Shown piece after piece: positions 1 through 9,915 of a DNA stretch of 16,088 nt (its first letter is position 1; the number at the start of each line of letters is the position of its first letter). A program made the translations under genes and the position numbers. A model generated the notes under the pieces. The model was given only the letters and a program-made list of their open reading frames with translations, ran no database searches and was not told the DNA's origin. The stretch comes from Oscillospiraceae bacterium UBA3851 (GTDB taxonomy: Bacteria > Bacillota > Clostridia > Oscillospirales > Oscillospiraceae). The stretch is from contig DGHJ01000056.1 in the NCBI GenBank assembly GCA_002392625.1, positions 21,177-37,264 on the forward strand, read 5' to 3'.

Positions 1-22
1 GGGGGCGGCATATGCCGCCCCC
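1..22 (-). terminator. Probable terminator hairpin of the mreB-aminotransferase unit (cut by window edge)
   Basis: Positions 1-22 form a perfect palindrome: GGGGGCGGCAT followed directly by its reverse complement. It lies 17 nt beyond the aminotransferase stop codon. A very GC-rich dyad just after the last gene of a unit fits an intrinsic terminator. The T-tract that would prove it would lie left of position 1, outside the window, so the call is inferred. Confidence 0.55.
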
Positions 23-39
23 GGCGTTTGGTAGAGAGA

Positions 40-1233
40 TTACTTGCGGTTGTTGTAGGCCTCGATGCCCTTGGCCAGCAGCTCCATGGCGCGCTCCAGA
101 TCCGCCTGCTTGAGCACGTAGGCGATGCGGATCTCGTTGCGGCCCTTACCGGGGGTGGCGTAGAAGGGCTCGCCGGGGGCGAACATGACGGTGTCGCCGT
201 TGTCCTCGAACTCCTCCAGCAGCCACTTCTGGAACTTGTCGGAATCGTCCACAGGCAGGGCGGCCATGACGTAGAAGGCGCCGTGGGGGCACTTGCACAC
301 CACGCCGGGGATCTTCTGCAGGGCGCTGACCACGGTGTCGCGGCGGAGCTTGTACTCCCTGCGGACGGCGTCGAAGTACTCGGGGCCCACGCTATAGAGG
401 GCGGCGGAGGCCACCTGGTCCAGGGTCGCCACGGACAGGCGGGCCTGGCAGTACTTCATGGCGTGGCCCAGGAACTCGTGGTTCCGGGAGATGAGGCAGC
501 CGATGCGGGCGCCGCAGGCGGAGAACCGCTTGGACACGGTGTCGGCCAGAATCACGTTGTCGGCGGCGTCGGCAAACTCGCCCAGGGACTGAAGAGGCTC
601 GCCGGCGTACACGAACTCGCGGTAGGCCTCGTCGCCGATGACGAACAGATCATGCTCCTTAGCCACGTCCACGATCATGCGCATCTCGTCGTGGGTCAGC
701 ACGGCGCCGGTGGGGTTACCGGGGTTGGTGACCACGATGGCGCGGGTGTGCTCGTTGATCTCCCGCTCGATCTTCTGCCGGTCGGCGTAGTGGTAGCCCT
801 CCTCAGGGCTGGTGGGGATGGGGTGGATACGGGCGCCGCAGGTGGCGACCATGGTGTTGTAGTTGGGGTAGAAAGGCTCCGGGATCAGCACCTCGTCGCC
901 GTCGTCCAGGATGCACTGGAAGGTGATGGACAGGGCCTCGGAGCCGCCGGTGGTGATGAGGATCTCATCGGGGGCAAAGTGCATATCCAGCTTGGCGTAG
1001 TAGCCGCGGATGGCCTCGATCAGCGCGGGGATACCGGGGGACGGGGCGTAGGCCAGAACGTCCTGGTTGAAATTGCGCACGGCCTCGAAATACTCCGGGG
1101 GCGTGGCGATGTCGGGCTGACCGATGTTCAGGTGATAGATCTTTCTGCCCTTCTGCTCGGCGGCCACCGCATAGGGGTGGAACTTCCGCATGGGGGAAAG
1201 GCCGCAGCGCTTCACCTTGCTGGAAAAATGCAT
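40..1233 (-). CDS. Pyridoxal-phosphate-dependent aminotransferase, class I/II (aspartate aminotransferase-like)
   Basis: A 397-aa cytosolic enzyme of fold type I, predicted to move an amino group between an amino acid and a 2-oxo acid using pyridoxal phosphate. Visible motifs in order: the N-terminal substrate segment NIGQPD (36-41), GGSEAL (96-101) for cofactor phosphate contacts, TNPGNPTG (169-176), DEAY (201-204), the Schiff-base lysine K235 in DTVSKRFSACGARIG (231-245), and R369 in NEIRIAY, which by family analogy binds the substrate carboxylate. Length is normal. The ATG at 1233 is preceded by AAGGAGG at 8-nt spacing. It starts 53 nt after the mreB-type gene with no visible promoter between, so the two are probably co-transcribed. 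Substrate specificity (Asp, Ala, aromatic or other) cannot be read from these motifs, so I give no gene symbol. Confidence 0.93.
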   Translation of the reverse strand: MHFSSKVKRCGLSPMRKFHPYAVAAEQKGRKIYHLNIGQPDIATPPEYFEAVRNFNQDVLAYAPSPGIPALIEAIRGYYAKLDMHFAPDEILITTGGSEALSITFQCILDDGDEVLIPEPFYPNYNTMVATCGARIHPIPTSPEEGYHYADRQKIEREINEHTRAIVVTNPGNPTGAVLTHDEMRMIVDVAKEHDLFVIGDEAYREFVYAGEPLQSLGEFADAADNVILADTVSKRFSACGARIGCLISRNHEFLGHAMKYCQARLSVATLDQVASAALYSVGPEYFDAVRREYKLRRDTVVSALQKIPGVVCKCPHGAFYVMAALPVDDSDKFQKWLLEEFEDNGDTVMFAPGEPFYATPGKGRNEIRIAYVLKQADLERAMELLAKGIEAYNNRK

Positions 1234-1286
1234 GATAATCTCCTCCTTGTTTCTCTCATCAGACGCGGATGGCGTCCGTCGTTCTC

Positions 1287-2318
1287 TCAGTTCATCTGGC
1301 GGCGGCGGTTCAGGTTCACGGTGCCGTCGGTCATGTCGCCCAGGTTGGCAAGGCTCTTGCCGGTGCCTAGGGCCACGCAGGAGATGGCGTCCTCCGCCAC
1401 CTGGGTGTGGATGCCGGTGCGGGCGGCAATGAGCTTGTCGAAGCCCTCCACCAGGCTGCCGCCGCCGGTCATGACAATGCCGTTGTCAGAGATGTCGGCC
1501 ACCAGCTCCGGCGGCGTGCGCTCCAGCACGCCGTGGACGGCCTCCAGGATCCGCTCCACCGGCTCCTCAAAGGCCTCCATCATCTCCGTGGAGGTGACGG
1601 TCAGGGAGCGGGGCAGGCCGGTCATCAGGCAGCGGCCCTTGATCTCGATGGTGGCCTCCTCTTCCTTGGGGAAGACGCAGCCGATCTCCATCTTCATCTG
1701 CTCGGCGGTGCGCTCACCAATGAGCAGGTTGTGCTTGCGGCGCATATACTTGACGATGGACTCGTTGAACTGGTCGCCTGCCACCTTGATGGAGGCAGAC
1801 TCCACCACGCCGCCCAGGGAGATGACGGCGATATCGCTGGTGCCGCCGCCGATATCCACCACCATGTGGCCGTCGGGCTTGGAGATGTCGATGCCGGCGC
1901 CGATGGCGGCCGCCAGCGGCTCCTCAATGAGGTAGACCCGCTTGGCGCCGGCCTGGCGGCCTGCGTCGATGACGGCGCGCTCCTCTACCTCCGTGATGCC
2001 GGAGGGGACGCAGATCATCACGCGGGGCGGGAAGATCAGGGAGCCGCCGTTGACCTTGTGGATAAACTCCCGCAGCATCCGCTCCGTCATGTCGTAGTCG
2101 GAGATGACGCCCTCCCGCAGGGGACGGATGGCCACGATGTTGCCGGGGGTCCTGCCCAGCATGGCCTGCGCCTCGGCGCCCACCTTCAGCAGCCGGCCGT
2201 CATCCTTGTTGATGGCCACCACCGACGGCTCATTGAGCACCAGGCCCTTGCCCTTGATATAGACCAGCACCGAGGCGGTGCCCAGATCGATGCCGATATC
2301 CTTTGCCAATCCACACAT
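1287..2318 (-). CDS. mreB: Rod-shape-determining bacterial actin, MreB/Mbl family
   Basis: A 343-aa actin-like ATPase that polymerises under the membrane and guides the elongation machinery for peptidoglycan synthesis. Family motifs are intact: phosphate-1 loop GIDLGTAS (9-16), the membrane-proximal segment LIFPPRVMICVP (94-105), phosphate-2 VVDIGGGTSDIAVIS (153-167), and adenosine motif IVMTGGGSLVEGF (281-293). Length matches the family. The ATG at 2318 has only a weak ribosome site (GCAGGA). Its own promoter lies at 2387-2415. No mreC or mreD follows; instead an aminotransferase gene begins 53 nt downstream. A solitary copy like this resembles mbl or mreBH of Bacillus rather than the mreBCD locus, so the paralogue name is uncertain although the family is not. 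Confidence 0.94.
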   Translation of the reverse strand: MCGLAKDIGIDLGTASVLVYIKGKGLVLNEPSVVAINKDDGRLLKVGAEAQAMLGRTPGNIVAIRPLREGVISDYDMTERMLREFIHKVNGGSLIFPPRVMICVPSGITEVEERAVIDAGRQAGAKRVYLIEEPLAAAIGAGIDISKPDGHMVVDIGGGTSDIAVISLGGVVESASIKVAGDQFNESIVKYMRRKHNLLIGERTAEQMKMEIGCVFPKEEEATIEIKGRCLMTGLPRSLTVTSTEMMEAFEEPVERILEAVHGVLERTPPELVADISDNGIVMTGGGSLVEGFDKLIAARTGIHTQVAEDAISCVALGTGKSLANLGDMTDGTVNLNRRRQMN

Positions 2319-2349
2319 AGTATAATCCTGCCTTTACGTAGTATAGTAA

Positions 2350-2366
2350 GGCCCGTTTTTCGGGCC
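2350..2366 (-). other. Leader hairpin of the mreB-type gene
   Basis: Arms GGCCCG (2350-2355) and CGGGCC (2361-2366) enclose a 5-nt loop, AAAAA on the transcribed strand. The hairpin falls in the roughly 60-nt leader expected from the promoter at 2387-2415. No T-tract follows on either strand, so it does not look like a terminator. It may stabilise the 5' end or affect translation; function is unknown. Confidence 0.5.
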
Positions 2367-2386
2367 GGTCAATCTGCCGGACCTAT

Positions 2387-2415
2387 ATTATACTGGTCTG
2401 CAAAATCTTTTGCAA
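2387..2415 (-). promoter_or_regulatory. Sigma-A type promoter of the mreB-type gene
   Basis: On the minus strand there is a -35 TTGCAA (2410-2415), a 17-nt spacer and a perfect -10 TATAAT (2387-2392). The predicted start is near 2380, giving a leader of about 60 nt. A 16-bp dyad, TGCAAAA-TC-TTTTGCA (2399-2414), covers most of the -35 hexamer and could be an operator. Confidence 0.8.
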
Positions 2416-2466
2416 TAGAATTTTCCCGCTTTTTTCGCCGTTTCATCCCGAATTTACAATTTGTTT

Positions 2467-3135
2467 TCACCGTTTGGGGGTGGCGGCCAGGGTCAGGCAC
2501 ACCACGTCCGCAGCACCGGCGTCCTTCAATACGCGGGCGCACTCGGCCAAGGTGGCGCCGGTGGTGACGATATCGTCCACCAGCAGCCAGCGCTTGCCGG
2601 CGATCTCCTGCGCATTGACCGCCTCGTACACGCCCAGCACGTTGGCCCGGCGGGCAGCCTCGTCGTCGGTGCCGGATTGAGGCGGGTTGTCCACGATCTT
2701 GCGCAGCGTCTCCACCGGGGCTACGTGCCAGTCCACGCACAGGCTGGCCGCCAGATAGCGGCTCTGGTCAAAATGGCGCTTGCGCAACCGCTTTTTGCTG
2801 ATGGGCACCCAAGTCACGGCGTCGAACTCCCCGTTCAGCTCCTCGGCGGCACACTGGGCCATCAGCTGGCCGAAGCACTCCATGCCGTTCAGCCTGCCCT
2901 TGAATTTGTAGTCCAGAATGGCCTTGCGCACGTCACCCTCGTACCACAGGGGCGAGGCGCAGCGGCCGAAGGCGCCCCGCTGCAGCGCGTGGCTGCCGGT
3001 AAAGGGCAGGGTGTCCCGGCACTTTTGGCACATCAGCTCCCCGCCGGTGCTGCCGCCGCAGAAGGGGCAGCGCCGGGGAAAGAAAAAGTCCGTGATCCGC
3101 CGGCTCACGTCGGATTGTCTGTTCTTCTCGCTCAT
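2467..3135 (-). CDS. comF: ComF family protein (phosphoribosyltransferase fold, competence-type)
   Basis: A 222-aa protein with the ComF layout: an N-terminal zinc-ribbon from CPFC (23-26) and CQKC (36-39), then a type I PRTase domain whose PRPP loop is WLLVDDIVTTGATLAECA (183-200). ComF proteins are needed for natural transformation in several bacteria and have been linked to uptake or processing of single-stranded DNA; their enzymatic substrate is unresolved. The ATG at 3135 overlaps the recD2 stop by 4 nt (ATGA) and has GGGAGG upstream, so the genes are translationally coupled. It is the last gene of the repair operon. No comFA helicase gene lies beside it; RecD2 occupies that place. No clear intrinsic terminator is visible after it. 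Confidence 0.93.
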   Translation of the reverse strand: MSEKNRQSDVSRRITDFFFPRRCPFCGGSTGGELMCQKCRDTLPFTGSHALQRGAFGRCASPLWYEGDVRKAILDYKFKGRLNGMECFGQLMAQCAAEELNGEFDAVTWVPISKKRLRKRHFDQSRYLAASLCVDWHVAPVETLRKIVDNPPQSGTDDEAARRANVLGVYEAVNAQEIAGKRWLLVDDIVTTGATLAECARVLKDAGAADVVCLTLAATPKR

Positions 3136-5339
3136 TGGATCCCTCCCTGCCGCAGTCGGCGGCGCAGTCCGCTGTATCTCCTCTGGCGGCGGTCGTCCGC
3201 CGCCATTCTGCCTGGCACGGTGTCGTCGCCCACCAGGACCAGCAACTCCCTGGCGCGGGTGATGGCGGTGTACAGCACGCCCCGCACCATCAGGCCCGGC
3301 GCGGCAGGGGCGGACACCAGCACCACCGCCCGGTATTCACTGCCCTGGGATTTGTGGACGGTGATGGCGTAGGCCATATCCAGCTGGCCCAGCATGTCCG
3401 GGGTATAGGCGGCGGTGCGGTCATCGAACCGGATGGTGAGCATTTCCCCGGAGGGGTCGATCTCCTGAATGACGCCCACGTCGCCGTTGAAGATCCCGGC
3501 GCCCACGCCGCCGTCATCCTTCTCCCAGATGACGTCATAGTTATTGCGGTTCTGCATGACCCGGTCCCCCTCCCGGAAGGTCATGTCGCCCCAGAGCTTC
3601 TGGCGCTTGCCGGGGGCCGGGGGATTCAGCGCCGCCTGAAGGGCGCGGTTCAGGTTCGCCGTGCCGCACTCGCCCCGCCGCGTGGGAGAGATGACCTGGA
3701 TGTCGGCGGCGGCCACACCCATGCTCCGGGGCAGCCGGTCCCGACACAGCTCCACTACGGTCTGGACCAGCCGGTCCGGCGCGCGCCGGCACAGGAAGAA
3801 GAAGTCCCCCTGGCTGTTGTTCAGCTCCGGCGCACGGCCCTCATTGACGGCGTGGGCGTTGCGGATAATGGCGGACTGCTCTGCCTGGCGGAACACGGTG
3901 TGCAGAGCGGCGACAGGTACCGTTTCGCTGCGGATCAGATCGCCGAACACGTTGCCGGGTCCCACGGAGGGCAGCTGATCCGGGTCGCCCACCATCACCA
4001 GGCGGCAGCCGGGACGCAGGGAGCGCAGCAGGGCCTGCATCAGCTCCAGGTCCACCATGCTCATCTCGTCCACGATGACGGCCTCCGCCTCCAGCGGCTC
4101 CTTTTCGTTTTTCTTGAAGGCCACCTCCCCGGTCAGCTCGTTGAAGCTCATGCCCAGGCAGCGGTGGATGGTCTGGGCGTCCATGCCGCAGACCTCCCCC
4201 ATGCGCTTGGCCGCCCGTCCGGTGGGGGCCAGCAGCGCCACGTCCAGCCCCATGCGGCCGAAAAGGGTCACGATGGCCCGGACCGTGGTGGTCTTGCCGG
4301 TGCCCGGTCCGCCGGTCAGCAGCAGCACGCCCTCGCGGGCGGCCAGCTCCACCGCCTGGCGCTGGGCCGGGGCGTATGCAATGCCCTGGGTGACCTGGAT
4401 CTCGTCGATGACCCGCTCCACGTTCACCCGCGTGTCAAAGGGCATAGCCTGCAATATGCGGAGCTTGTCCGTTACATATACCTCCGCCTCGTACATCCGC
4501 CGGAGGTAGCAGGCGTCCACCCCCGCCAACCGCTGCTGGACCAGCTCCCGGCGCTCCAGCAGCTTGTCCAGCGTGATCTCCAGCCGATCCGGCTCCACGC
4601 CGATGAGTGCCGCCGTGGCGGAAAGCAGCTTGTCCCTGGGCAGGAACACGTGTCCGTTGCCCAGATTGTGCTCCAGCTCATAGATCAGCGCCGCGGCGGT
4701 GCGGCAGGGGTCGTCCCCCTCGAAGCCCATGGCCAGGGCGATCTCGTCTACATCGGCAAAGGGCACGCCGTAGGCCGGCCGGGAGAGCAGATAGGGGTCG
4801 TCCTTCAGCCGGGGCAGTGCCTCCGGCCCATAGGCGCGGTAGAGCTGCATGGCCAGGTTTACCGGCAGCTCGTACCGGGCTAAAAACTCCGTCACCCGGC
4901 GCAGCCCCGTCAGAGACCGGAAGGCCTCGGACAGCTCCACCGCCCGCCGGGCGGTGACGCCCTTGACGGTGCGGAGCCGCTCCGGCTCCTCCTCGATGAC
5001 GCGGAGGGTGTCGTCCCCGAACCGCTCCACCAGGCGGCGTGCGGTGGCGGGGCCGATCCCCTTGATAATGCCGGAGCCAAGGTAGGCGATGATCTCGTCG
5101 GCCCCCTCCGGCATGCGCCGGTCCACCGACTCGGCGTTCATCTGGCGGCCGTAGGAGGGGTGGTCCACCCACACGCCGGTGACGGTCATCCCCTCGCCGG
5201 CGGCGGCAAAGGGGATGCACCCCACCACGGTGACGACCTCGCCGTCATCTGTGGTCAGGTTGAGAATGGTATAGCCGTTTTCCTCGTTGTGGAAAACCAC
5301 GTGCTCTACGGTGCCCTCCACCGTCTGGCGTTCCCCCAT
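3132..5339 (-). CDS. recD2: RecD2-type ATP-dependent DNA helicase (SF1B)
   Basis: A 735-aa superfamily 1B helicase, predicted to move 5'-3' on single-stranded DNA; RecD2 acts in repair and replication-fork maintenance in bacteria lacking RecBCD. The N-terminal RecD2-specific region has an OB-like segment (about 5-75) and helix-hairpin-helix stretches around 86-105 and 120-135. Helicase motifs are complete: Q-motif near 322-330, Walker A GGPGTGKT (343-350), Ia APTGRAAKRM (371-380), II DEMSMVD (424-430), III GDPDQLPSVGPG (451-462), V TVHKSQGSEY (660-669), VI YTAITRAR (690-697). Length fits RecD2 rather than RecD of RecBCD, and no recB or recC is nearby. The start at 5339 follows the upstream stop by 10 nt, with GAGGAG as ribosome site. 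It overlaps comF by 4 nt. Confidence 0.94.
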   Translation of the reverse strand: MGERQTVEGTVEHVVFHNEENGYTILNLTTDDGEVVTVVGCIPFAAAGEGMTVTGVWVDHPSYGRQMNAESVDRRMPEGADEIIAYLGSGIIKGIGPATARRLVERFGDDTLRVIEEEPERLRTVKGVTARRAVELSEAFRSLTGLRRVTEFLARYELPVNLAMQLYRAYGPEALPRLKDDPYLLSRPAYGVPFADVDEIALAMGFEGDDPCRTAAALIYELEHNLGNGHVFLPRDKLLSATAALIGVEPDRLEITLDKLLERRELVQQRLAGVDACYLRRMYEAEVYVTDKLRILQAMPFDTRVNVERVIDEIQVTQGIAYAPAQRQAVELAAREGVLLLTGGPGTGKTTTVRAIVTLFGRMGLDVALLAPTGRAAKRMGEVCGMDAQTIHRCLGMSFNELTGEVAFKKNEKEPLEAEAVIVDEMSMVDLELMQALLRSLRPGCRLVMVGDPDQLPSVGPGNVFGDLIRSETVPVAALHTVFRQAEQSAIIRNAHAVNEGRAPELNNSQGDFFFLCRRAPDRLVQTVVELCRDRLPRSMGVAAADIQVISPTRRGECGTANLNRALQAALNPPAPGKRQKLWGDMTFREGDRVMQNRNNYDVIWEKDDGGVGAGIFNGDVGVIQEIDPSGEMLTIRFDDRTAAYTPDMLGQLDMAYAITVHKSQGSEYRAVVLVSAPAAPGLMVRGVLYTAITRARELLVLVGDDTVPGRMAADDRRQRRYSGLRRRLRQGGIQ

Positions 5340-5349
5340 GGTTGTCTCC

Positions 5350-5676
5350 TCATTCCCAGAATTTTGACACCTCCGCCGCGCTCATCAGCAACACGTCCGG
5401 GTGGTCGCCCATCAGCAGCCGGGCCCGGCGGCAGGCGTCCGGCGCCAGCCCCGCGTCCACCAGCACGATGGGGGCGCGGCTCCCGGTCCGGCTGCGCCGC
5501 AGCTCCAGCGTGCGGACGATGTACTCCATCTGCTCGGCCTTGCCCCGCAGGGGCACCATCAGCACCACCGGCAGGTCCTCCGGCCGACGCACCAGCGCCG
5601 TGACCACCAGCCACAGCAGCGCCACCGCGCCCACGGCGGCCAGCAGGGCGATCAGCCCGTCTTGCAGCAGTGTCAT
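5350..5676 (-). CDS. Small membrane-anchored protein of unknown function
   Basis: I chose the ATG at 5676 (108 aa) over one ten codons upstream because GAGGTG sits 8 nt before it. Residues 7-29 are one strongly hydrophobic segment, followed by RR, so the remainder is probably cytoplasmic. The soluble part has alternating strand-helix character: PVVLMVPLRG (36-45), a helix with AEQMEYIVRTL (47-57), APIVLVDAGLAPDACRRARLL (residues 68-88), then DVLLMS (94-99). This vaguely recalls the first beta-alpha-beta unit of a GT-A glycosyltransferase, but catalytic DxD and acceptor regions are absent, so no activity is claimed. It lies 45 nt after uvrA and 10 nt before recD2, so it is expressed with the repair genes. 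Confidence 0.7.
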   Translation of the reverse strand: MTLLQDGLIALLAAVGAVALLWLVVTALVRRPEDLPVVLMVPLRGKAEQMEYIVRTLELRRSRTGSRAPIVLVDAGLAPDACRRARLLMGDHPDVLLMSAAEVSKFWE

Positions 5677-5721
5677 CGCTCCATCACCTCGGTACATTGT
5701 ATGCACCGGGTGCGGGCGTTG

Positions 5722-8547
<2,826 letters not shown>

Positions 8548-8549
8548 GG

Positions 8550-9041
8550 TCAATTCTCCACGATAATATCCGCTGTTTTCGCCCCCACCAGCGCAATTAG
8601 GTCGCCAGGAGCGCACTCGATCTGATAGCCCACCTTCCCGGCGGAGACGAACACGGTCTCCAGGGCGTTCACGCTTTCATGGAACACGGTGGGGAACGTT
8701 TTTTTCATGCCCACGGGGCTGCAGCCGCCGTGGATATAGCCCGTCAGGGGCAGCAGCTCCCGCTGCTGGATCATGGCCACGGACTTCTCCCCCACGGCCT
8801 TTGCCGCCTTTTTCAGATCCAGGGTCCCGGCCACGGGGATGTCGAACACGTAGTATCCGCCGGAGGCGCCGCGGCACACCAGCGTCTTGAACACGGCGGC
8901 GGCGTTCTGGCCCATCATCTCCGCCACGGACACGCCGTCGGGGGCGCTGTCCCCCACGGGATAAGCGTGGGCGGTGTAGGGCACCTTTTTCTGCTCCAGC
9001 GTCCGCATGACGTTGGTCTTTTCCTCTTTATGCTTTGCCAT
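8550..9041 (-). CDS. ybaK: YbaK/EbsC family Cys-tRNA(Pro) deacylase
   Basis: A 163-aa single-domain editing enzyme expected to hydrolyse mischarged Cys-tRNA(Pro) in trans, keeping cysteine out of proline codons. Family marks are clear: FKTLV (51-55) with the conserved lysine K52, VAGTLDLKKAAKAVG (70-84), and GYIHGGCSPVGMKK (101-114), the characteristic glycine-rich loop. A longer reading from 9140 adds 33 codons that only mirror the end of the transporter gene in another frame. The ATG at 9041 is preceded by AGGGGAG at 7-nt spacing and gives the normal length. It overlaps the transporter gene by 14 nt and stops 2 nt before uvrA, so all three are probably coupled. Related editing proteins (ProX, PrdX) are alternatives, but the GGCSPVG loop favours YbaK. 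Confidence 0.92.
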   Translation of the reverse strand: MAKHKEEKTNVMRTLEQKKVPYTAHAYPVGDSAPDGVSVAEMMGQNAAAVFKTLVCRGASGGYYVFDIPVAGTLDLKKAAKAVGEKSVAMIQQRELLPLTGYIHGGCSPVGMKKTFPTVFHESVNALETVFVSAGKVGYQIECAPGDLIALVGAKTADIIVEN

Positions 9042-9915
9042 CCCGCGTCTCCCCTCTCGCCAGCAGCACCGCCGCTGCAAGCACCAGGGCCATGCCCAGC
9101 ACGGTCCAAACGCCCAGCTTTTCCCGGAAGAACAGAACACCCGTCAGGGCGGCCACCACCGGCTCCACGTTGGCGATCACCGAGGCCACGCCGCTCTCCA
9201 CGCCCTCCAGGCCCTTGGTGTAGAAAAGGTAGGGCAGCACCGTGGCGATCACCACCAGTCCCAGGGCGCCGAGGGCGCCGTTCGGCTGCTGAAGCGTCTG
9301 CGCCATGGCCGGCGCGTCCAGAAACACCAGGCTGCCCAGGCCCGCCACCGCAAAGGTCCAGTAGATCATGGTATAGGCGTCGTACCGGGCCAGGCCGTAG
9401 TGGGCAAAGAGGGTGTAGCTGGCGTAGCACAGTCCGGCGCCCACGCCCAGCAGGACGCCCAGGGGCTTGTTGTCGCCCAGGCCGCCCACCACGCCGCTGA
9501 CCAGGGCGCAACCGATAAAGGCGACCACCGCCGCCCCCAGCTTGCGCCGGGTCAGGGGCGCCTTCCACAGCAGGGCGCTGCCGAACACCACAAAGAAGGG
9601 CGCCAGATACAGCAATATGCCCGCCACCGCCAGGGAACACATGGTCTGGCAGGTGAAGTAGGTCCAGCCCAGGCAGATGACACCGATGACGCCGCTGACC
9701 AGAAAGATGGGCAGATCCCGCAGCCGGATGCGGAACACCTGCCGGTGGAACAGGGCGAAAGCCACGGTCATCAGCACGAGGCTGCCCAGATTGCGGATCA
9801 CAACCCGGTTGGCGGTGGTCATGCCGGCCTCAAACAGCATGCGATTGAACACACCGATAAAGCCCCAGCACACAGCGGCCAGGATCACATAGATGTAATG
9901 GATCGTTCTTTTCAT
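9028..9915 (-). CDS. DMT superfamily transporter, EamA type
   Basis: A 295-aa integral membrane protein with about ten hydrophobic helices in two EamA repeats (roughly 5-140 and 150-285). The first repeat begins with the usual ILAAVCWGFIGVFNR pattern (11-25). The second ends with ASVIANVEPVVAALTGVLFFREKL (residues 244-267), the most characteristic EamA stretch. EamA proteins commonly export amino acids or other metabolites; the substrate here cannot be told. The ATG at 9915 overlaps the uvrB stop by 4 nt (ATGA) and has a poor ribosome site, suggesting re-initiation after uvrB. It overlaps ybaK by 14 nt. There is no obvious functional link to the repair genes around it. Confidence 0.93.
   Translation of the reverse strand: MKRTIHYIYVILAAVCWGFIGVFNRMLFEAGMTTANRVVIRNLGSLVLMTVAFALFHRQVFRIRLRDLPIFLVSGVIGVICLGWTYFTCQTMCSLAVAGILLYLAPFFVVFGSALLWKAPLTRRKLGAAVVAFIGCALVSGVVGGLGDNKPLGVLLGVGAGLCYASYTLFAHYGLARYDAYTMIYWTFAVAGLGSLVFLDAPAMAQTLQQPNGALGALGLVVIATVLPYLFYTKGLEGVESGVASVIANVEPVVAALTGVLFFREKLGVWTVLGMALVLAAAVLLARGETRDGKA

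Noticed and set aside
28..1935. Long plus-strand open frame opposite the aminotransferase and mreB genes
   Set aside because: It is antisense to two clearly recognisable genes, has low-complexity Gly/Ala/Val/Leu/His composition and no ribosome site. Long mirror frames are expected where GC-rich codons rarely form stops on the other strand.
2362..2383. Alternative pairing in the mreB leader that would compete with the 2350-2366 hairpin (attenuator model)
   Set aside because: The upstream strand of the alternative stem straddles the predicted transcription start, so much of it would not be in the RNA, and no terminator T-tract follows.
8548..8616. Upstream in-frame ATG extending UvrA by 23 residues
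   Set aside because: The extension lies within the ybaK gene, is unlike UvrA N-termini, and the ATG at 8547 has the good ribosome site.
9042..9140. 33-codon N-terminal extension of YbaK
   Set aside because: It mirrors the transporter coding sequence in another frame (Trp/Cys/Arg-rich), and the ATG at 9041 has a strong ribosome site and gives the family length.
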